Assembly (NCBI GenBank): GCA_023387965.1
Contig: JAEWHE010000041.1
Location: 248,001-312,000 of the forward strand
DNA length: 64,000 nucleotides
DNA from: Bacteroidota bacterium
Lineage (GTDB): Bacteria > Bacteroidota > Bacteroidia > Flavobacteriales > Flavobacteriaceae
Direction: 5' to 3'
Shown: positions 51,912 to 61,479 of the stretch, piece by piece
Layout of the letters: each line of letters opens with the position of its first letter
Position numbering within the stretch: position 1 is the first letter of the stretch
The notes under the pieces: generated by a model
The model's input: only the letters and a program-made list of their open reading frames with translations
Told to the model about the DNA's origin: nothing
Database searches by the model: none
Position numbers and translations under genes: made by a program

Positions 51912-54197
51912 ATGAAAAATTTTATGCAAAAACAGAAGAATTCTATTTTCTACATCTTACTTGTTGTGGGATTTTCAGGAATGATTTATTGGTTTCTGGA
52001 CAAAGGAAAATTACTTGAAAACGGCAGGGAAGTTGTAGAAAAAACAAGCGGAAAATCGCAATGGGCAGAATTTGTGGATGCCATGCAACACAGTTTACAG
52101 CATCCGTTGGCGATTTTGTTGGCGCAAATTGTAACTATAATTATTGTCGCGCGATTCTTCGGTTGGATTTCCAGAAAAATCGGTCAACCGTCCGTTGTTG
52201 GCGAAATTGTAGCGGGAATTGTTTTAGGACCTTCGTTGGTTGGAATGTATTTCCCGGAATTTACAGAAGCGCTGTTTCCAGCGGCATCACTTGGAAATCT
52301 ACAGTTCTTGAGCCAAATTGGTCTGATTCTCTTTATGTTTGTGATTGGAATGGAACTTGATTTAAAAGTACTTCGAAACAAAGCCCACGAAGCGGTTGTC
52401 ATCAGTCACGCCAGTATTATTTTTCCTTTTGCATTAGGTGTTGGATTGGCTTATTTTTTATACGAAGCGTTTGCCCCACAAGGAATAGAATTTTTAGCTT
52501 TTGCCTTGTTCACGGGAATTTCCATGAGCGTAACCGCGTTTCCGGTTTTGGCAAGAATCGTGCAGGAGCGAGGCATCAACAAAACGCGTTTGGGAAGCAT
52601 CGTGATAACTTGTGCAGCAGCTGATGACATCACGGCTTGGTGTATTTTGGCAGCCGTAATCGCAATTGTAAAAGCGGGATCTTTCGTAAGTTCGCTTTAT
52701 ATTATTGTGATGGCAATTTTGTACGTTTTTCTTATGTTGAAAGTAGTAAAACCGTTCCTTAAACGGGTGGGAGACCTTTATTCGTCCAGAAAAACACTGA
52801 GTCAACCGGTTGTTGCCATCTTTTTTCTAACATTGATAATTTCGTCTTATGTAACAGAAGTCGTCGGAATCCACGCACTTTTTGGCGCATTTATGGCAGG
52901 TGTCATCATGCCCGAAAGCGGAAAATTCCGAAGCATCTTCATCGAAAAAGTGGAAGATGTCGCACTTATTTTACTGTTGCCGCTTTTCTTTGTATTCACA
53001 GGACTTCGAACGCAAATTGGATTATTAAATGACAATCCGGAATTGTGGAAAATCACCGGAATCATAATCGCAGTTGCCGTTACCGGAAAATTTTTGGGAA
53101 GCGCTTTGGCAGCAAAATTCGTCGGGCAAAATTGGCGCGACAGTTTGGCAATTGGTGCTTTGATGAACACGCGAGGTCTAATGGAATTGGTGGTTTTGAA
53201 CATTGGTTACGAACTTGGCGTGCTTTCGCCAGAAATTTTTACTATGATGGTGATCATGGCATTGGTGACGACATTTATGACAGGACCTGCTTTGGACATC
53301 ATCAATTATATTTTTAAAACGAAGGAATCCATCATCCCTGAAACGCTTTCCAACAAAGCCCGTTACAAGATTTTGCTTTCTTTTGCTGTTCCGCAAAGCG
53401 GAAAAACGCTATTGAAAGTGGCCAACAGTTTGGTAAAAAAGCAGAACGACAACGCTTTGGTTACCACAATGCATCTTTCGTCGAGCAACGAATTGCATGG
53501 TTTTGAATCGAGTCATTACGAAAAGGAAATTTTTTCGCCAATTGTGGAAGAAGCCGAGAATCTGAATCAAAAAATAATTACACTTTTTAAACCTTCGGTT
53601 GATATTGATTCTGATGTGACTGAAATCGCAAATCAAGGCGAATTCGATTTGTTGCTAATTGGTCTCGGACAATCTATTTTTGAAGGTACACTTTTGGGTA
53701 GAGTGTTGGGTTACACCACGCGAATCATCAACCCCGATCGATTAATTGACAAACTTTCGGGTAAAGAAGGTTTGTTCGAAAATTCTCCTTTCGACGAAAG
53801 AACGCGTCACATTGTGGCTTACAGCAAAATGTCTGTCGGGATTTTAGTCGATAAACAACTGGAACATATTGATCAGGTTTTTATTCCGATGTTTTCTGCC
53901 AACGACGCTTTTTTGATCGAATATGCTCAAAAGATGATTCACAATAACGGATCTCAAATCACGATTATCGATCCTGCAGGCGAAATTAAAAGTCAGGCCG
54001 AAATCAAAGAACGCATTCGTTCCATTGAACAAATCGCGCCAAATCATATTACGCTTTCTTCGGAAAAAACAATGGGCAAAGAATTTTTAGACAAGCAAGA
54101 TTTGATGATTATCAGTTTAGATAGCTGGAAAAAATTGGTCGATTCGCAAAGTGTTTGGCTCAACAATACGCCATCGGTGTTGATCATCAAACCTTGA
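51912..54197 (+). CDS. CPA2 family monovalent cation:proton antiporter with C-terminal USP-like domain
   Basis: The 761 residues start with a membrane anchor (FYILLVVGFSGMIYWFL). About twelve membrane segments follow (about 60-450) with the family signatures GQPSVVGEIVAGIVLGPSLVG, CAAADDITAW (the D-D pair of CPA2 exchangers) and GALMNTRGLMELVVLNIG. The C-terminal 270 residues look like two universal-stress-like domains (ILLSFAVPQSGKTL, DLLLIGLGQSIFEGTLLG). It likely swaps K+ or Na+ for H+. The upstream two-component pair may respond to the same stress. Confidence 0.88.
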   Translation: MKNFMQKQKNSIFYILLVVGFSGMIYWFLDKGKLLENGREVVEKTSGKSQWAEFVDAMQHSLQHPLAILLAQIVTIIIVARFFGWISRKIGQPSVVGEIVAGIVLGPSLVGMYFPEFTEALFPAASLGNLQFLSQIGLILFMFVIGMELDLKVLRNKAHEAVVISHASIIFPFALGVGLAYFLYEAFAPQGIEFLAFALFTGISMSVTAFPVLARIVQERGINKTRLGSIVITCAAADDITAWCILAAVIAIVKAGSFVSSLYIIVMAILYVFLMLKVVKPFLKRVGDLYSSRKTLSQPVVAIFFLTLIISSYVTEVVGIHALFGAFMAGVIMPESGKFRSIFIEKVEDVALILLLPLFFVFTGLRTQIGLLNDNPELWKITGIIIAVAVTGKFLGSALAAKFVGQNWRDSLAIGALMNTRGLMELVVLNIGYELGVLSPEIFTMMVIMALVTTFMTGPALDIINYIFKTKESIIPETLSNKARYKILLSFAVPQSGKTLLKVANSLVKKQNDNALVTTMHLSSSNELHGFESSHYEKEIFSPIVEEAENLNQKIITLFKPSVDIDSDVTEIANQGEFDLLLIGLGQSIFEGTLLGRVLGYTTRIINPDRLIDKLSGKEGLFENSPFDERTRHIVAYSKMSVGILVDKQLEHIDQVFIPMFSANDAFLIEYAQKMIHNNGSQITIIDPAGEIKSQAEIKERIRSIEQIAPNHITLSSEKTMGKEFLDKQDLMIISLDSWKKLVDSQSVWLNNTPSVLIIKP

Positions 54198-54202
54198 TTT
54201 TG

Positions 54203-56707
54203 TTAAAATCCTAAATTTAAAACCAAAGTCAATTTTATAGAAATATTGTCTTCAAACCGAGACAATTGATTTGGGCCATATCGATAAAAGCCAGCCAAAC
54301 CAAAGGCTTTGTAAATCTGGTTCAGTTCAATTCCGGATTCAAAATAGCCATCACGAAGCGTTTTGTAATCAATCCCGGTGTGTTGCTCCTGTTTTTCCAT
54401 ATCTCCCCAAGCCATTCGCGTCACGAAAACCACGGAAGGCTTGATTCCCTTGTAAATTGTAGTTCGTTTGAAGCCATGCTTAAACTGAAACATCACATAT
54501 TTACTGGAGAAAAATTCGTTGAAATACATGGTTTCAAACGCGTTTTTTCCGGCAATTGTCATGCGTTGTAGCAATCGATCTTTCGTTAAACTGTTTGGCG
54601 AAGTATTGTACAAATGCGTTAAAGGCAAGTCACCAATTGCGTAACCGCCTTCCATTAATAACATGGTTTTTTGTCCGTTGAGGTATTTTTTTTCCCAATC
54701 TGCTCTGAAATCAATCTTGGAAAAGTCAAAGTCATTGCCTAAAATTCCGCTTAAAGATTGCGTGAACTGAAACGTAAATTTCGGGTAACGTTTTTCAATT
54801 TCTAATTTCCCCGAAGGCGTTTGCATGTAATCGCTAAAAGGGTTCCATTGTAACGCAAAACTCGCGGTTGTCATCGTGAAAAAGTCGTAAGCACGAGTAT
54901 CTTTTACGTAAGTGTAATTAAAAAGCGGTGTAATTTCCGAATGCGAAAGTTGCCAATAACTCTCGGTTTTCGGGATAATTTTGGTTTCGATGTAACCTTG
55001 CCACGTTTTGTGGTTGTAAAAAGTGCTCAAGTTGATTGGTCGCGGATCGTAAATCTTAAAAACCCGCTTGTCAATGGCAAAAGATGTACTCGCAATTTCC
55101 TTCACATCGTCCGTGAAACTTGCGCCAATCCACGAATTAGAAAAAATCCCAACGCGAACCGCAGCTCCAATGCTGTACTTAATTTCGTTGTCTTTTGTAC
55201 CGTAAGCCGTGTAACCTTTCAGCTTAAAATTTTCCGAAAAACGATTGTTAGTCGTTCCGCCAACGCCAAGGCGGAAACCTTCGTAATTGTTGTAACTCAG
55301 CAAATGCCGAAGGTCTAAATCGAAAAAACCAATCGGCAAATATCCGTCTAAAATTTTTCGACCAAATCGTAATTTATTTTCGAGATTTTCTTTTTTCACA
55401 ATGCTATCCAGCGTTTCGTAGGTAGCTAAACTGCGTTCGTCTAAAGGTTCTTTTCTATATTGTTGCCAAAAATTTTCATCGCGTTCGATGGCGTTTTTTT
55501 TGATTTCAATCGCAACGGCGGAATGGGTGATGTTTACGGGTTCGTTAAAACTAAAATCGAAATTTTCTGATTTTGAAATCAAATAAGTAAAATCTGAAGC
55601 ATCTTTTTCGCGGGTTCTTTTGGCATTATAATCTCCTTCAAATTTGATGGTTCCGCCTAAAATTTTGATGTCTTCCTCATTTTTTCCTTTCACCACCCGA
55701 AACTCTTTTTCCGAAGGAAACCATATTTTTTCTTCGGGCAAAAATTTAAAATAGTGCGTTGCCGCAATGTCCAGAACACCTCGAATTCTGGTGACGGCTT
55801 TGGCAATGGAAAAATTTTCGGTATCGATGTACAAAATACCTTCCAAACCTGCCGCTTTGCGTTTTTTTGCCGGTTTAAAGTGAATGACAAATGCTTTTCT
55901 ATTGTCGATTTTAACGGTATCTAATAATTGATAACGGTAATCTTTGAAAGCATCTCGGGCAATCGGGCTGTTGTATTTGGTTTCGAAAAGTTCGTAATGT
56001 TCATCGTAGATAGAAAACGACTGAAGGTTGAAAGCGATGATTTCGTAAATAGGACTTTTAAAACCTGACATCTTCGTCCCGAGAATATTTTCTTTTAATT
56101 TTTTTCCGTCAAATAAAAAATCCGACACTTTTTCGGTTTGAAACAAATGGCGTTTGTCCACAATTTCCTTAAAAAGATACTCAGACGAATCGACTTCCTT
56201 GAACTTTCTTTTCTGATTTCGAATCACAAAAACCGAGTCAATTTTTCTCTTAATCGAATCAGAATGTGCCGAAACAATGAGTTTGTTATAACTTTTAAAG
56301 CGAAAACTATTGAGTTTTCTCTGCGGATCGTTTTGGGGTTTTAACGATTGTGCTTTCTTGATAATATTTTTAGCGGTATTTTCGCCGGAAATGTAAACTT
56401 CATCGAGTTTTTGAAGTTTGGCTACCAAAGTAATTTCTTCAAAATTATTTGGATTGTGAATCACTTTGGTTTCATAACCAATGTAAGAAATAATCAGGCT
56501 TTGGCGGGAATTATTTTCTATTTCAAAATTTCCGTCGATGTCAGTAATGCTTTTGTTATTGCCAAAAGTTACCGTTGCAAAAGCTAATGGTTGCAGGGAA
56601 TTTTTGTCTTTTACTGTTCCCGAAAGCCGAACTTGTGCCGCAATCATAGTCGGGAAAAAACAAACTAAAAACAACCAAAAACCTCTCATAAACTGATGCG
56701 ATTCCAT
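54203..56707 (-). CDS. DUF5686 outer-membrane protein with carboxypeptidase-like N-terminal domain
   Basis: The 834 residues begin with a signal peptide (up to about residue 26; MIAAQVRLSG). A CarboxypepD_reg-like domain (about 27-110; VKDKNSLQPLAFATVTFGN, DIDGNFEIEN) is followed by the DUF5686 region. The C-terminal half is a long barrel with many strands ending NISIKLTLVLNLGF, a typical outer-membrane closing strand. Such proteins occur in most flavobacteria; they may be surface transporters, but no substrate is known. A TACTTTTG box (56729-56736, reverse) is a likely -7 element. Confidence 0.85.
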   Translation of the reverse strand: MESHQFMRGFWLFLVCFFPTMIAAQVRLSGTVKDKNSLQPLAFATVTFGNNKSITDIDGNFEIENNSRQSLIISYIGYETKVIHNPNNFEEITLVAKLQKLDEVYISGENTAKNIIKKAQSLKPQNDPQRKLNSFRFKSYNKLIVSAHSDSIKRKIDSVFVIRNQKRKFKEVDSSEYLFKEIVDKRHLFQTEKVSDFLFDGKKLKENILGTKMSGFKSPIYEIIAFNLQSFSIYDEHYELFETKYNSPIARDAFKDYRYQLLDTVKIDNRKAFVIHFKPAKKRKAAGLEGILYIDTENFSIAKAVTRIRGVLDIAATHYFKFLPEEKIWFPSEKEFRVVKGKNEEDIKILGGTIKFEGDYNAKRTREKDASDFTYLISKSENFDFSFNEPVNITHSAVAIEIKKNAIERDENFWQQYRKEPLDERSLATYETLDSIVKKENLENKLRFGRKILDGYLPIGFFDLDLRHLLSYNNYEGFRLGVGGTTNNRFSENFKLKGYTAYGTKDNEIKYSIGAAVRVGIFSNSWIGASFTDDVKEIASTSFAIDKRVFKIYDPRPINLSTFYNHKTWQGYIETKIIPKTESYWQLSHSEITPLFNYTYVKDTRAYDFFTMTTASFALQWNPFSDYMQTPSGKLEIEKRYPKFTFQFTQSLSGILGNDFDFSKIDFRADWEKKYLNGQKTMLLMEGGYAIGDLPLTHLYNTSPNSLTKDRLLQRMTIAGKNAFETMYFNEFFSSKYVMFQFKHGFKRTTIYKGIKPSVVFVTRMAWGDMEKQEQHTGIDYKTLRDGYFESGIELNQIYKAFGLAGFYRYGPNQLSRFEDNISIKLTLVLNLGF

Positions 56708-56752
56708 AATGGGGAGTCAACGCGATTGCAAAAGTACGGGTAAAATAATAAA

Positions 56753-56776
56753 AAAATCCACCGTTAAGTGGATTTT
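56753..56776 (-). terminator. Terminator of frr
   Basis: AAAATCCAC and GTGGATTTT pair around CGTTAA, about 20 bases after the frr stop on the reverse strand. The T tail is short. Confidence 0.7.
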
Positions 56777-56796
56777 AATATTTTGAAGTGGAAAGA

Positions 56797-57360
56797 TTAA
56801 ACTTTCATAATTTCTGCTTCTTTTGCCACAAGCAAATCGTCGATTTTTTTCACGAAAGCGTTGGTCAAATTTTGCACTTCTTCTTCAGCAGACTTACAAA
56901 TATCTTCAGAAGTTCCTTCTTTTTCTAATTTTTTAATATCAGTATTAGCGTCTTTTCTTACATTTCTAATTCCAATTTTAGCCTCTTCCGCTTCAGATTT
57001 AGCTTGTTTAACCAAATCGCGACGACGTTCTTCCGTTAACGGCGGAACGCTAATGATAATGTTATCACCATTATTCATTGGATTAAAACCAATGTTGGCA
57101 ATCATAATCGCTTTTTCAATTGGTTGCAACATATTTTTTTCCCACGGCTGAACGGTAATTGTTCTGGCATCAGGAACGTTGATATTTGCCACTTGAGAAA
57201 GCGGCGTTTGTGAACCGTAATAATCCACAAAAACTCCGCCTAACATTGCTGGCGAAGCTTTTCCGGCTCTAATATTTAAAAATTCTTTTTCAAGGTGTGC
57301 AATCGAGTTATTCATCGATTCTTTTGCACTGTCTAATATAAAATCAATTTCTTCAGTCAT
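56797..57360 (-). CDS. frr: Ribosome recycling factor
   Basis: RRF splits the post-termination ribosome together with EF-G and IF3. The 187 residues have the family three-helix bundle, with KEFLNIRAGKASPAML (about 26-41), the hinge PLSQVANINVPDARTITVQPWEK and the C-terminal helix NIRKDANTD-like block ending in the LTNAFVKKIDDLL region. Length and motifs are normal. It lies 76 bp downstream of pyrH, as commonly seen. Confidence 0.96.
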   Translation of the reverse strand: MTEEIDFILDSAKESMNNSIAHLEKEFLNIRAGKASPAMLGGVFVDYYGSQTPLSQVANINVPDARTITVQPWEKNMLQPIEKAIMIANIGFNPMNNGDNIIISVPPLTEERRRDLVKQAKSEAEEAKIGIRNVRKDANTDIKKLEKEGTSEDICKSAEEEVQNLTNAFVKKIDDLLVAKEAEIMKV

Positions 57361-57436
57361 CTTTTTTAGTTTTTAGGGTTTAAGGTTTAAGATTCAAAGT
57401 TTCACGGGAAAATTTTGAATAATAAATATTTAAACT

Positions 57437-58144
57437 TTATACGTTAACTACGGTTCCTACGTTTTCGCCTGCGCAAATTTTTTCCAAGTTTCCTTTTTTA
57501 TTCATGTCAAAAACCACTATTGGCAAAGCATTTTCCTGGCTTAAAGTGAATGCGGTTGAATCCATTACATTTAAACCTTTTTTGATCACATCTTCAAATG
57601 AAATGCTGTCGAATTTTACAGCATCGGCATTTTTTTCAGGATCAGAAGTGTAAATTCCGTCCACTCGAGTTCCTTTTAAAATCACATCAGCATCTACTTC
57701 AACACCTCTTAAAACAGCGGCTGTATCTGTTGTGAAATAAGGATTTCCGGTTCCGGCTCCAAAAATTACAATGCGTCCTTTTTCAAGATGGCGAACCGCT
57801 CTTCTTTTGATATAAGGTTCTGCAATGGCTTCAATTTTTAAAGCAGTTTGCAAACGCGTCAACATGCCTTTGTCTTCTAAAGCGCCTTGAAGTGCCATTC
57901 CGTTAATTACGGTAGCCAACATTCCCATGTAGTCGCCTTGAACTCTGTCCATTCCGTTGCTGGCTCCGGCAACACCTCTAAAAATATTTCCTCCTCCAAT
58001 CACAATGGCAATTTGCACGCCTTTTTCGTGAATTTTTTTAATTTCTTCGGCATATTCTGCAAGCCTTTGTGGGTCAATTCCGTATTGTCTGTCGCCCATT
58101 AAAGCTTCTCCGCTTAATTTTAGGAGGATTCTTTTGTATTTCAT
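57437..58144 (-). CDS. pyrH: Uridylate kinase
   Basis: PyrH phosphorylates UMP to UDP. The 235 residues have the amino-acid-kinase fold with MKYKRILLKLSGEALMGDRQ, GGGNIFRGVAG, and the metal/nucleotide segments AGTGNPYFTTDTAAVLRG and KGTRVDGIYTSDPEKN, all typical of the bacterial UMP kinase. A TATATTTG box (58212-58219, reverse) is the probable -7 element. It forms the usual pyrH-frr pair. Confidence 0.96.
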   Translation of the reverse strand: MKYKRILLKLSGEALMGDRQYGIDPQRLAEYAEEIKKIHEKGVQIAIVIGGGNIFRGVAGASNGMDRVQGDYMGMLATVINGMALQGALEDKGMLTRLQTALKIEAIAEPYIKRRAVRHLEKGRIVIFGAGTGNPYFTTDTAAVLRGVEVDADVILKGTRVDGIYTSDPEKNADAVKFDSISFEDVIKKGLNVMDSTAFTLSQENALPIVVFDMNKKGNLEKICAGENVGTVVNV

Positions 58145-58303
58145 CAGTTGCGTTTTAATTTTTTTTTTTGGAGTTTCGAAACTAAATTATAAATTTTCTC
58201 CGAAAGTTGTGCAAATATAGTTATAATCTGTTTTTTTAAAATATCATCTTTCAAAAAAATCACTTCGATATTTATCTGTATTTTTGCGAAAATTTTTCAA
58301 ACG

Positions 58304-58915
58304 ATGAAAACCATTATTAGCGATAGCTTGAAAGAAGCCGAAAGTTATTTGGAATACCGGGACTTGGTTTCTTATTTAATTTCGGAAGGAGGAAACACTG
58401 GATTTTTGCAAACTGAAGAAATGTTGCATTACAGCAAGTTAAACGATGCCCGGATGAATCGATTGGACAAAACCATCGTAGTTCCGCCAGAAAATGTAGA
58501 GCGATTAAAGTTATTGCGAAAAAAATATATTTGGCTAGTTCTTTCGGAAGGCTGGTGTGGCGATGCTGCTCAAATTTTGCCAATCATGCACAAGATGGAA
58601 GTGCTTTCTGATAATATTGATTTCAAAGTCGTACTTCGCGACGAGAATGAGGAATTGATGAATTTATTTTTAACCGATGGTGCCAAATCAATCCCAAAAC
58701 TAATTGTGTTAGATGCCGAAAATCTTCAGGTTTTAGGAAGTTGGGGTCCAAGACCTCAAGCCGCAATTGATTTGGTCAAAAATTATAAAGCTACTTTTGG
58801 TGTGATTGATGAGAAAATTAAAACCAATTTACAAATGTGGTATTTAACCGACAAAGGTTTGAGTACGCAGAGAGAAATTTTAGAAATAATGCGTTTGGCA
58901 GAAATTCAGGAATAA
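58304..58915 (+). CDS. Thioredoxin-like protein with a single active-site Cys
   Basis: The 203-residue cytoplasmic protein has a thioredoxin fold: the active-site strand and loop LVLSEGWCGDAAQILP place the cysteine at 85, but the second cysteine of CxxC is missing (C-G-D-A). A conserved cis-proline follows in SIPKLIVL. Proteins of this type are conserved in flavobacteria; the lack of the second Cys argues against a classical dithiol oxidoreductase. A TATTTTTG box at 58279-58286 is a likely -7 element. Function unknown. Confidence 0.85.
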   Translation: MKTIISDSLKEAESYLEYRDLVSYLISEGGNTGFLQTEEMLHYSKLNDARMNRLDKTIVVPPENVERLKLLRKKYIWLVLSEGWCGDAAQILPIMHKMEVLSDNIDFKVVLRDENEELMNLFLTDGAKSIPKLIVLDAENLQVLGSWGPRPQAAIDLVKNYKATFGVIDEKIKTNLQMWYLTDKGLSTQREILEIMRLAEIQE

Positions 58916-58934
58916 GATTTTTCTGTTTAAATTT

Positions 58935-59570
58935 TTAATTCAAATTCAGCGTTCCTAAAATTTTTATTTTATTTGAAGTGGACATTCCACCCGGATTACA
59001 ACCCGGTTTTCCTTCCGGAATCTCGCTGCCAATTTGTTTGTAATAGTTTACCCAAGCCGGGAAAAAATCATCGGTTCCAGGTTCTTTGTAAGTCATCGGG
59101 GATAACTGAAAAAACGGTTTGTCATTGTTCGCTTTTTTGAACGCATCATAAATCAATTCGGAGCAATAATATTTTCCGTTGTCATACACATAATCGTCAT
59201 CGTACGGAACACCCATTTGCGCAAGCGAAAAATCAATTGTTTCCGGAATTAATTTTTGGTATTTTTTCTTCACTCTTCCGATGAACATTGGCTTTTTTGT
59301 ATTTTTCGAAAATTTTTCCAAAGGCGTCAACCGAACTGCGGAACCTGCTGCTTCAATTATAAAAATGCTGTCATTTTTTTGCAAAACCAATCCCATGTGG
59401 CTAAAATCATTTCCCTTATAACCTTGCGTCACGGCTTCAATCGCGTCGCACAACGGACCGCAATCCATATCTTGGAAAATTAAATCGCCGGTTTTGAGTT
59501 GGGAAACGTTGATTTGAGCGTTTAATAACAAAGTAAAACTAACAAACAGTAGGAGGAATACTTTTTTCAT
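58935..59570 (-). CDS. YiiX-like NlpC/P60 cysteine hydrolase, secreted
   Basis: A signal peptide (about residues 1-19, MKKVFLLLFVSFTLLLNAQ) precedes a permuted papain-fold domain: KTGDLIFQDMDC, DFSHMGLVLQ with His 58, FIIEAAGSAVRLTP (about 70-83), and YYCSELI with Cys 136. His before Cys in the order matches the YiiX/YebB group. The role may be in cell-wall or lipid hydrolysis outside the cytoplasm, by family only. The ATG is 3 bases from the truB stop, so it belongs to the ftsX-uppP-truB operon. Confidence 0.85.
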   Translation of the reverse strand: MKKVFLLLFVSFTLLLNAQINVSQLKTGDLIFQDMDCGPLCDAIEAVTQGYKGNDFSHMGLVLQKNDSIFIIEAAGSAVRLTPLEKFSKNTKKPMFIGRVKKKYQKLIPETIDFSLAQMGVPYDDDYVYDNGKYYCSELIYDAFKKANNDKPFFQLSPMTYKEPGTDDFFPAWVNYYKQIGSEIPEGKPGCNPGGMSTSNKIKILGTLNLN

Positions 59571-59573
59571 AAA

Positions 59574-60278
59574 TTATAGTGTTTCTTCCGAAATTAATCC
59601 TTCAAAATCTTCCAAGCCAAAACCATTTTCCACATGATAATCCCCAATTTTAGTGCGTCGCAATGCCGAAAGATGTGCTCCGGAATTTAAAGCTTTGCCA
59701 AAATCAAAAGCCAATGAACGAATGTAAGTTCCTTTGCTGCATTTCACTCTGAAATCAATTTCGGGCAAAGCAATTCTGGTGATTTCAAATTCGTGAATAG
59801 TGGTTTTTCGGGTGGGGATTTCTACGGTTTCTCCCGCACGAGCGTGTTCGTACAAGCGAACGCCATCTTTTTTCAACGCTGAAAAAATAGGAGGTTTTTG
59901 GTCAATTTCGCCTAAAAAAACATTCACAGTTTCATGAATTAAATTTTCCGAAATATGTTCTGTGGGAAATCTTTGGTCAATTTCTGTTTCCAAATCATAC
60001 GATGGAGTAGTAGCACCAACGGTGAAAGTTCCGGTGTATTCTTTGACTTGTCCTTGTAATTCCGGAATTTTTTTGGTGAATTTTCCAGTGCAAACAATCA
60101 ATAAACCGCTTGCTAACGGATCTAAAGTTCCGGCGTGACCGATTTTTATTTTTTTGAGTTTGAGTTTACTTTTTAAAATCCATTTTAATTTGTTAACTGC
60201 CTGAAAAGACGTCCAATGCAACGGTTTGTCGATGAGTAAAATTTGTCCTTCTAAAAAATCTTTTGCCGAAAACTGCAT
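59574..60278 (-). CDS. truB: tRNA pseudouridine(55) synthase
   Basis: TruB makes pseudouridine-55 in the T loop of tRNAs. The 234-residue product begins MQFSAKDFLEGQILLIDKPL, has the catalytic D53 in KIGHAGTLDPLASGLLI, and continues with YTGTFTVGATTPSYD, all standard. A longer frame (60344) would overlap uppP by 67 bases; the start at 60278 overlaps its stop by a single base, the usual TAATG coupling. The gene lacks the longest C-terminal PUA part of some homologues. Confidence 0.95.
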   Translation of the reverse strand: MQFSAKDFLEGQILLIDKPLHWTSFQAVNKLKWILKSKLKLKKIKIGHAGTLDPLASGLLIVCTGKFTKKIPELQGQVKEYTGTFTVGATTPSYDLETEIDQRFPTEHISENLIHETVNVFLGEIDQKPPIFSALKKDGVRLYEHARAGETVEIPTRKTTIHEFEITRIALPEIDFRVKCSKGTYIRSLAFDFGKALNSGAHLSALRRTKIGDYHVENGFGLEDFEGLISEETL

Positions 60279-61090
60279 TATTTTTGGAAATAAATAAAAT
60301 AAATAAGAAGTAATGTTCCTACGATAATTCTGTAGTAACCCCAAGGTTTGAAACCATATTTTTTAATGACACCAATAAAAAATTTGATGGCAAGAATCGA
60401 TACTACGAAAGCCACGATGTTTCCAATGATAAATAATTTTAGATTGTCGCCAGATTGCATGAGCAATTCGTAACCTTTTAATTTCGTTTCGCTGTAGGTT
60501 TTTAGGAAAACTGAATAGCAAGTAACCGCTAACATCGTTGGAACTGCCAAGAAAAAAGAAAATTCTGCGGCGGTTTGTCTTGTCAAACCTTGTTGCATGC
60601 CGCCAATGATGGATGCTGCAGAACGACTTGTTCCAGGCATCATGGCCAAACATTGCCAAAAGCCTATGGTTACCGCTTTTTTGATGGTGATTTCTTCTTC
60701 CGATGCAATCACCGGATTTTTGAAATAATTATCAACGAAAAGTAAAATAATTCCGCCGATTATTAACACAATTGCAATCGGAATCGGATTTCCCAAAACA
60801 GCGTCAATATAATCGTCAAAAATATAACCTAAAACAAGTGCCGGAATCACAGCACAAGCGAGTTTGATGTAAAAATTAAATTTTGAGAAATCGAAAAACT
60901 TTTTCCAATATAACGCCACCACCGCCAAAATAGCTCCAAATTGAATCGAAACCTGAAAAAGTTTGGTAAAATCGTCCTCCTGAATCCCGAAGTACGAGCT
61001 GGTGAAAATCATGTGTCCTGTAGAAGAAACCGGTAAATATTCTGTTAAACCTTCAACGATAGCAATGATAATTGCTTCAATTAAATCCAT
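60278..61090 (-). CDS. uppP: Undecaprenyl-diphosphatase
   Basis: UppP recycles the lipid carrier for cell-wall synthesis by removing a phosphate from undecaprenyl diphosphate. The 270-residue inner-membrane protein has the two signature loops EGLTEYLPVSSTGHM (near 14-28) and PGTSRSAASIIGGM (about 157-170). The open frame extends to 61135, but the start at MDLIEAII (61090) matches the family. Coupling to truB by a one-base overlap is seen. Confidence 0.95.
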   Translation of the reverse strand: MDLIEAIIIAIVEGLTEYLPVSSTGHMIFTSSYFGIQEDDFTKLFQVSIQFGAILAVVALYWKKFFDFSKFNFYIKLACAVIPALVLGYIFDDYIDAVLGNPIPIAIVLIIGGIILLFVDNYFKNPVIASEEEITIKKAVTIGFWQCLAMMPGTSRSAASIIGGMQQGLTRQTAAEFSFFLAVPTMLAVTCYSVFLKTYSETKLKGYELLMQSGDNLKLFIIGNIVAFVVSILAIKFFIGVIKKYGFKPWGYYRIIVGTLLLIYFIYFQK

Positions 61091-61162
61091 AAAGTCAATT
61101 TGATAATTAGTCAATTTGATTCTTAAAAACGGCAATTATCAAATTACCGAATCGTCAAATTT

Positions 61163-61402
61163 CTAATTGTTTTTATTCTTTTTTAAAATGGCGTAAATGG
61201 TAATCCCGAAACCAATCAACACCGTCGTTGGCGCCAATCGAATTCTTCTAAAATTAAAAATTTCTTCATTAAAAACATTCGGGTCATCGCTTCCACCGCC
61301 AGACATCAAGATAAATCCAAGTGTGATTACCGCAATCCCAATCAGTAAAAGTTTATAATTTTCTTTGTCAAAAAGAAATTCGGGTTTGTTTTTATTTTCC
61401 AT
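61163..61402 (-). CDS. DUF3098 family small membrane protein
   Basis: The 79 residues have two membrane segments (LLLIGIAVITLGFILM and TTVLIGFGITIYAIL) joined by the polar loop SGGGSDDPNVFNEEIFNFRRIRLAP. This is the DUF3098 pattern of Bacteroidota, always near ftsX and uppP. Function is not known. It sits between ftsX and uppP in the same direction. Confidence 0.88.
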   Translation of the reverse strand: MENKNKPEFLFDKENYKLLLIGIAVITLGFILMSGGGSDDPNVFNEEIFNFRRIRLAPTTVLIGFGITIYAILKKNKNN

Positions 61403-61479
61403 AATATTTCAGTTGTAAAAGATGATAGATGAAAGACGCAAGACTAAAGACAATATATCTTAATACTTCACTCTTAATA

